Assembly (NCBI GenBank): GCA_027484825.1
Contig: JAIXSE010000018.1
Location: 270,428-334,427, forward strand
From: Rubrivivax sp.
Lineage (GTDB): Bacteria; Pseudomonadota; Gammaproteobacteria; Burkholderiales; Burkholderiaceae_C
DNA length: 64,000 nt
Direction: 5' to 3'
Shown here: positions 60,175 to 64,000 of the stretch, in pieces
Layout: each line of letters opens with the position of its first letter
How positions within the stretch are numbered: position 1 is the stretch's first letter
Program-made: the position numbers and the translations under genes
The notes under the pieces: model-generated
The model's database searches: none
Seen by the model: only the letters and a program-made list of their open reading frames with translations
Told to the model about the DNA's origin: nothing

Positions 60175-61302
60175 TCACTTGCATCGCGCGCTCTTTGGAA
60201 TTCCGCATGCGATGGCAGTGGCAACGCCCGGGTTGGCCATGTACTCGGTATGTGCCGTGTCGGGGCGTTCGATCAGCCCGAAATATGTCGTTTGGTTCGA
60301 CACCAGGACGTCAGACAGTGCTACGCCAGGAGTGGCGTACCTGGACGGCAAAAGCCGGTAGGACAGCAGATCATTGGGGTCGGTGAAAGCGATTACCGCA
60401 AGACTCGGACCTGTCGCATTGAACTTGAAGTCCGATGCTGGCTTCGACCGCAACGACAGGAACAGCTTCAATGAATCCGAGGGTAATGACGGAGGCATGG
60501 CCTTTTCTGTGACGACGACAGGCGGACCTGCAGTAATCACTTGATCTGCCAATCCCAGAATGGGCAATTGGTTGGCGTTCATGAAGATCTGGCCAAGGCG
60601 TGCGGCCGCATCCTTCGCGGCGCTGGGTTTCGGGCTCAACAGAATCGCGGACAGCGCGTCGAAAGAGATCTTGCTTCCCAAGCTGTCGCTGATGAGCACG
60701 ATGCGCGAATTGGGCGGGCTGTCGCTCAGCGCCTTCTCCAGTGCAGCCACCATTGCGCCTTGAATGGTGTCGCGGCTTTTGCCTTGGTAGGCCATCGCAT
60801 CGGCCAGACAGTCATTGAGCAGCTTGTCCTTGGCAGCAGCGTTGATCGTTGCGCGCTTTGGCTTGCAAGTGGCATCCGTGGCGCAGTCCGTAGGGTCGCC
60901 CGTGTTGTCATAAAGCAGCTGCTGCTTCAGACCTGCGGTCAAAGGGGACCAGACGATGCCGGTCATCCTCAATTCGCTTCCTGCGATGACGGCCTTTCCA
61001 GGCACCAGCTCGATGCTCGGCAGACCCGTTGCCATTGGGGCCAGCGACTTGGCGTCGGACTTCTGAACAGCGACGTTGGCATCCATGGCGGCCGCGAGCT
61101 GCGTCATGGCTCCGGTGGCCCAGGCTTTGTCGTGGGTGCACATGCCGTGGACGAGGATGACGTCCAATGGCTGGTCCGGACTCAACAGGTCGGCGAGGCC
61201 AATGAAGTTGGGGGAACCCTTGACAACCACGGGTGGGCTGTAGGGCGTGCTGCAGCCGGTCAGCGCGAGGCACGCCACGGCGAGAAGTGTTGGCAGTCTC
61301 AT
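60175..61302 (-). CDS. Lipoprotein of alpha/beta-hydrolase type
   Basis: The 375-residue protein has a lipoprotein signal peptide (MRLPTLLAVACLALTGC). The mature part starts like an alpha/beta hydrolase, with VILVHGMCTHDKAWA (oxyanion HG) and a likely nucleophile in ISDSLGSKISFDAL (SxS-type elbow rather than GxSxG). Two Cys pairs (CATDATC, and others) may form disulfides. It probably sits in the outer membrane facing the periplasm. The substrate is unknown. Its codon use is less GC-biased than the neighbours, which may indicate transfer. Confidence 0.68.
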   Translation of the reverse strand: MRLPTLLAVACLALTGCSTPYSPPVVVKGSPNFIGLADLLSPDQPLDVILVHGMCTHDKAWATGAMTQLAAAMDANVAVQKSDAKSLAPMATGLPSIELVPGKAVIAGSELRMTGIVWSPLTAGLKQQLLYDNTGDPTDCATDATCKPKRATINAAAKDKLLNDCLADAMAYQGKSRDTIQGAMVAALEKALSDSPPNSRIVLISDSLGSKISFDALSAILLSPKPSAAKDAAARLGQIFMNANQLPILGLADQVITAGPPVVVTEKAMPPSLPSDSLKLFLSLRSKPASDFKFNATGPSLAVIAFTDPNDLLSYRLLPSRYATPGVALSDVLVSNQTTYFGLIERPDTAHTEYMANPGVATAIACGIPKSARCK

Positions 61303-61660
61303 GGGGGCTCCCGGTTGTGCTGGGAGTATCCGGATGGGACTGGGTTTCATCATCCTCAGGGGTTGGGATTGGCTGGAGCTTGGGATCAGAGCGGCGGTGG
61401 GCTGGAGCGGCTGGATGTGTCGGCGAGCGGGCGGTTGGGAGGGGGAACTTTGTGGTCTGGGAAGGATCCGGTGTCCTTGGTGACGGCGTCCATGTTTACT
61501 ACAAGGTGCATTATGTGACCTATAGTTGCTATTGACACAGAGCCTATCTGGTCAGCGCGGCGCTTGATGATCTTGTGCACCTGAAGTCTGCCTTCGGCGA
61601 CAAAAATGCCCCCTCGCCGCCCTTCTGAACACCCTAGATCAAGTCCTCCTGGCCGAACGT
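61303..61660. other. 358-base intergenic region, lower GC
   Basis: This gap lies between the lipoprotein gene and the end of the FTR1-type gene. Short frames on both strands do not look like real proteins. The stretch around 61480-61560 is AT-richer than the rest of the window. No terminator with a T-run, RNA gene or repeat was recognised. Confidence 0.4.
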
Positions 61661-63601
61661 CTATCGCCGCTGCTCTTGTTGAGGCTGCGCGCGGCCATGC
61701 CAAAGGAAGAACCCGAGCACTACAGCGAGGACCACTGCCTGGGCGGCAAGCCCAATGGTTGACGGATACACCCCCAGCAGCTCAAACCGAGGAGCGGTCA
61801 GCACGCTCGGCGCTATCCAGCCAGCCTCTTGCAGCGCTGCCACGCCCTTGCCCGTCAGCACCACGGCGAGCACCGCAACCAGCCAGGAACTGGCAGAGAA
61901 GAACTTGCCGATGGGCAGCCGGGCGCTGAATCGCAGCAGCAGGACGGTGATGGCCATCAGGCAGACGACGCCCGTTGCCAGCCCGGTCAGGATGGCGTGG
62001 TCGTTGCCCTGGCCCCAGAGCGCCGCGTAGAACAGGATGGTCTCGAAGACCTCGCGATACACCGCGATGAAGGCCAGCCCGAACATGAAGAACGCCGACT
62101 TGCGGTTCAGGGCCGCAGACATGCGTTCACGCAGGTAGGTCTGCCACTGGCCGGCGACGCTCTTCTGGTGCATCCAGACGCCGACGCTCACGAGCACCGC
62201 CGCGGCGAAGAGGCTCGACAGCCCTTCCGTCACTTCCCGGTTCGCGCCGCTGATGGTGACGAGATACGTCGCCGCACCCCACGTGGCCGCACCCGCCAGG
62301 AGCGCCGTCACCCACCCTGCGTGCACGTAGGCCAGGACATCCGGGCGTTCCGCCTTGCGCAGGAACGCGATCATGGCGACGACAACCAGGAGGGCTTCAA
62401 GGCCTTCGCGCAGCAGGATGGTGAGACTGCCTAGGAAGGCGGCCATTGCGTCCGCCCGTGAGTCCGCCAGTACTTGGTCGCCCAGCGCGAATAGCCGCTC
62501 CACATCCGCGGCGGCTGCTGCGACTTGGTCAACGGGAGCCTTGTCCGAGATGCGCGACCGGAAGAGGCTCATCCCCACTTCAATCTGGTTCTTCAGCGAA
62601 CCGTCCTTGGCCGCGAGCGCCTGCTCGTAAGGCTCGACACCGTCCAGGTAGGACGACAGGGCCAGGTCCTGGGCCTTCTTCAGGTTGCCGGCCTTGTAAG
62701 CCGCCAGGCTGCCCTCAAGCTGCTTGCGCGCGAGCGTCAAGCCACCTATGGGTGCCTGGTTCAGCACTTCCGGGCTTGCATGCAGATAGGCCATGACCGC
62801 ACTGGCCTCCTTGGCGCCAAGCGACTCGGCCAGGTCGTTCTGCGTCAGGCCCACGAAGCGGTCAAGATTGGGGATGGCGGCTTTCGCCTTCTCACCGTCT
62901 GCCCAGACCTTCTTGCCCTGCTCGACCTCGCCGCCATCGTGCGCGAAGGTGCCCAGGTACGTGGCCACTGCCCATCGGTCCTCATCCGAGAGCTGGCTGA
63001 ACGCTGGCATCGCTGTACCGGCGATGCCTTGCGACACCGCCTGGTACAGCGCAAAGAGGCTGCGCTGGCTTGCGCGTTCCTTGTCGGTGAAGGCGATGGG
63101 CGTTGGGTCCAACGACCTCCCCATCGGGCCGTCGCCGTTGCCGGCGGTGCCATGGCAACTGGCGCAGTTCTGCGCGTAGACCTTTGCACCGAGCTTGACG
63201 TCGGGGACGGTCGAGGGCGCCAGCGGCACGGGGTACGCGGCGATGAGGTGCTTGGCCAGGGCCTTTGACAGCGTGCCGACTTTGCCCGCGTCGGCGCGGG
63301 CCGCGATGGCCGCCTCAAGTTCGGCCGCCTGGGCAATCAGCGCGGCCTGCTCGGTCTTGGCTTCCAGCGCTGTGATCTTGGTTCGCGCGGTTACTGCGAA
63401 CTCCTTCATCTCGTCGTACTCGGACTGTGAGACCACCTTGCCGTCCTGGACAGCACCGGCGTAGTCGACGGCCAGGTAGTCGAGGATTTGCCAGACGCGC
63501 TTCACGTCGGCCTCCGACGCCTGCAACACGCCCGAGAAGAGGAGCGCGGCGATGACGACGAGCACCTTGGCGCTGCGATGGACGGACTTGGTGACACTCA
63601 T
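61661..63601 (-). CDS. Cytochrome c-FTR1 fusion iron permease
   Basis: The 646-residue protein joins two functions. After a signal peptide (residues about 10-28), residues 130-220 form a class I cytochrome c domain with CASCH (146-150) and the distal Met in GTAMPAF (198). A helical region follows (about 285-385). The C-terminal third is an FTR1/EfeU iron permease with seven membrane segments and both iron-site motifs, REGLE (398-402) and REVFE (516-520). The haem domain probably oxidises ferrous iron as it enters, taking the place of a multicopper oxidase. Its neighbour is a heavy-metal ATPase remnant. Confidence 0.9.
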   Translation of the reverse strand: MSVTKSVHRSAKVLVVIAALLFSGVLQASEADVKRVWQILDYLAVDYAGAVQDGKVVSQSEYDEMKEFAVTARTKITALEAKTEQAALIAQAAELEAAIAARADAGKVGTLSKALAKHLIAAYPVPLAPSTVPDVKLGAKVYAQNCASCHGTAGNGDGPMGRSLDPTPIAFTDKERASQRSLFALYQAVSQGIAGTAMPAFSQLSDEDRWAVATYLGTFAHDGGEVEQGKKVWADGEKAKAAIPNLDRFVGLTQNDLAESLGAKEASAVMAYLHASPEVLNQAPIGGLTLARKQLEGSLAAYKAGNLKKAQDLALSSYLDGVEPYEQALAAKDGSLKNQIEVGMSLFRSRISDKAPVDQVAAAAADVERLFALGDQVLADSRADAMAAFLGSLTILLREGLEALLVVVAMIAFLRKAERPDVLAYVHAGWVTALLAGAATWGAATYLVTISGANREVTEGLSSLFAAAVLVSVGVWMHQKSVAGQWQTYLRERMSAALNRKSAFFMFGLAFIAVYREVFETILFYAALWGQGNDHAILTGLATGVVCLMAITVLLLRFSARLPIGKFFSASSWLVAVLAVVLTGKGVAALQEAGWIAPSVLTAPRFELLGVYPSTIGLAAQAVVLAVVLGFFLWHGRAQPQQEQRR

Positions 63602-63658
63602 TGCGGTTCTTGTGCAAAAAGATGGCCCGCACATTGCGGGCACATGTGGCGAGGGACT

Positions 63659-63736
63659 CAGCGTGTGCTTTTCAGCAGGCGTGGGCCATTGAAGACGACC
63701 AGCAGGCTGGCGCCCATCGCCTCCATCCGGATGATC
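63659..63736 (-). pseudogene. 3' remnant of a heavy-metal P-type ATPase
   Basis: On the minus strand, the bases just upstream of the FTR1-type gene encode MEAMGASLLVVFNGPRLLK followed by a few residues and TGA. This is the typical last helix of a lead/cadmium/zinc-transporting P-type ATPase. The match stops after about 25 residues, near the left end of an IS110-type element, so the rest of the gene appears to have been removed or displaced by the insertion. The exact break cannot be fixed from this window. Confidence 0.65.
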
Positions 63737-64000
63737 TTAGCGGTCAAGGTCGTAAGCAATGAGATGGACGCCCCCACCCGGAGACGGCATCAAAGTGCCA
63801 CAGTGGAAATGTCAGCAACCACTCGATCGGAAGGAGCGTCCACCATGGAGATTACGACGATCGGCCTTGATCTGGCCAAGAACGTGTTCCAGGTTCACGG
63901 GGTCAACGAACGCGGTAAGGCTGTGCTGCGCAAGCAGCTGAAGCGCGACCAGGTTGCTCCCTTCTTCGCGAACCTGCCGCCCTGCCTCGTCGGCATCGAG
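63737..64000 (+). mobile_element. Left end of an IS110-family insertion sequence (continues outside)
   Basis: The element is recognised by its transposase start at 63845. About 108 bases of non-coding DNA lie between the ATPase remnant and the transposase, and should contain the left end. IS110 elements lack the usual long terminal inverted repeats and target duplications, so the boundary given is approximate. The right end is outside the window. Confidence 0.65.
63845..64000 (+). CDS. IS110-family transposase, N-terminal part
   Basis: The frame starts with ATG at 63845, after GGAAGGAG at 63830-63837, and runs off the window after 52 residues. It opens with TIGLDLAKNVFQVHGVNE, the first acidic block of the RuvC-like DEDD domain of IS110 transposases, and continues to LPPCLVGIE with the second acidic residue. 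The enzyme would recombine DNA guided by an element-encoded RNA, as shown for other IS110 members. Only the first tenth or so of the usual length can be judged. Confidence 0.9.
   Translation, partial: MEITTIGLDLAKNVFQVHGVNERGKAVLRKQLKRDQVAPFFANLPPCLVGIE

Overview
The window is GC-rich (roughly two thirds G+C) and densely coded. It reads as a chromosome segment of a betaproteobacterium of the Burkholderiales, most likely near Roseateles/Mitsuaria/Ideonella. This is an inference from the codon use, a PEP-CTERM protein, a PETase-like polyester hydrolase pair, a YeiE/YeiH pair and a betaproteobacterial pectin regulon. No rRNA, tRNA or CRISPR array was seen.

Layout. Positions 1-1.4 kb hold the end of a helical-repeat protein, an unknown 165-residue protein and, convergent to it, a 54-residue peptide with a double-glycine-type leader. 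From 1.5 to 3.9 kb (minus strand) there is a soluble histidine kinase, a NarL-type regulator and a DUF4239 membrane protein, preceded by iterated TTCCGG palindromes. From 4.3 to 21.7 kb lies an almost complete pectin catabolic regulon: KDG kinase; a minus-strand operon of KdgF cupin, TonB receptor and rhamnogalacturonan acetylesterase; and a plus-strand operon of KduI, KduD, a four-gene oligogalacturonide ABC importer, oligogalacturonate lyase, a fused pectin methylesterase-pectate lyase and an IclR-type KdgR. Two KdgR-box-like palindromes sit between the divergent operons. The inferred route is: the secreted fusion enzyme demethylates and cuts pectin, the TonB receptor and ABC importer bring in oligomers, and Ogl, KdgF, KduI, KduD and KdgK convert them to 2-keto-3-deoxy-6-phosphogluconate.

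From 22 to 32 kb come YeiE/YeiH, an unknown protein, a DUF1275 protein, a HipBA toxin-antitoxin pair with its operators, a beta-propeller lipoprotein, a lone receiver protein and gamma-glutamyltransferase. From 32.2 to 36 kb is the most unusual block: two PETase-like hydrolases, a shortened lipase-foldase (Lif) gene between them, an AraC regulator downstream, and the same approximately 72-bp promoter element in front of both hydrolases. A divergent aldehyde dehydrogenase follows.

From 37.7 to 49.9 kb there is a YkgJ protein, a 13-bp tandem repeat that runs into the end of a PEP-CTERM gene, a phytase-like esterase, and a TonB receptor with a nickel/peptide-type ABC importer (probably metallophore uptake). 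From 50 to 57.9 kb are an Upf1-like helicase, LysE and GFA proteins, and a probable light-response cluster: a LitR-like MerR regulator without the B12 motif, an FAD oxidoreductase, a photolyase with apparently swapped domain order and an SDR protein without its catalytic Tyr. From 58 to 64 kb are a large unknown protein, a lipoprotein hydrolase, a cytochrome c-FTR1 fusion permease, and a heavy-metal P-type ATPase remnant cut off near an IS110-family element that leaves the window.
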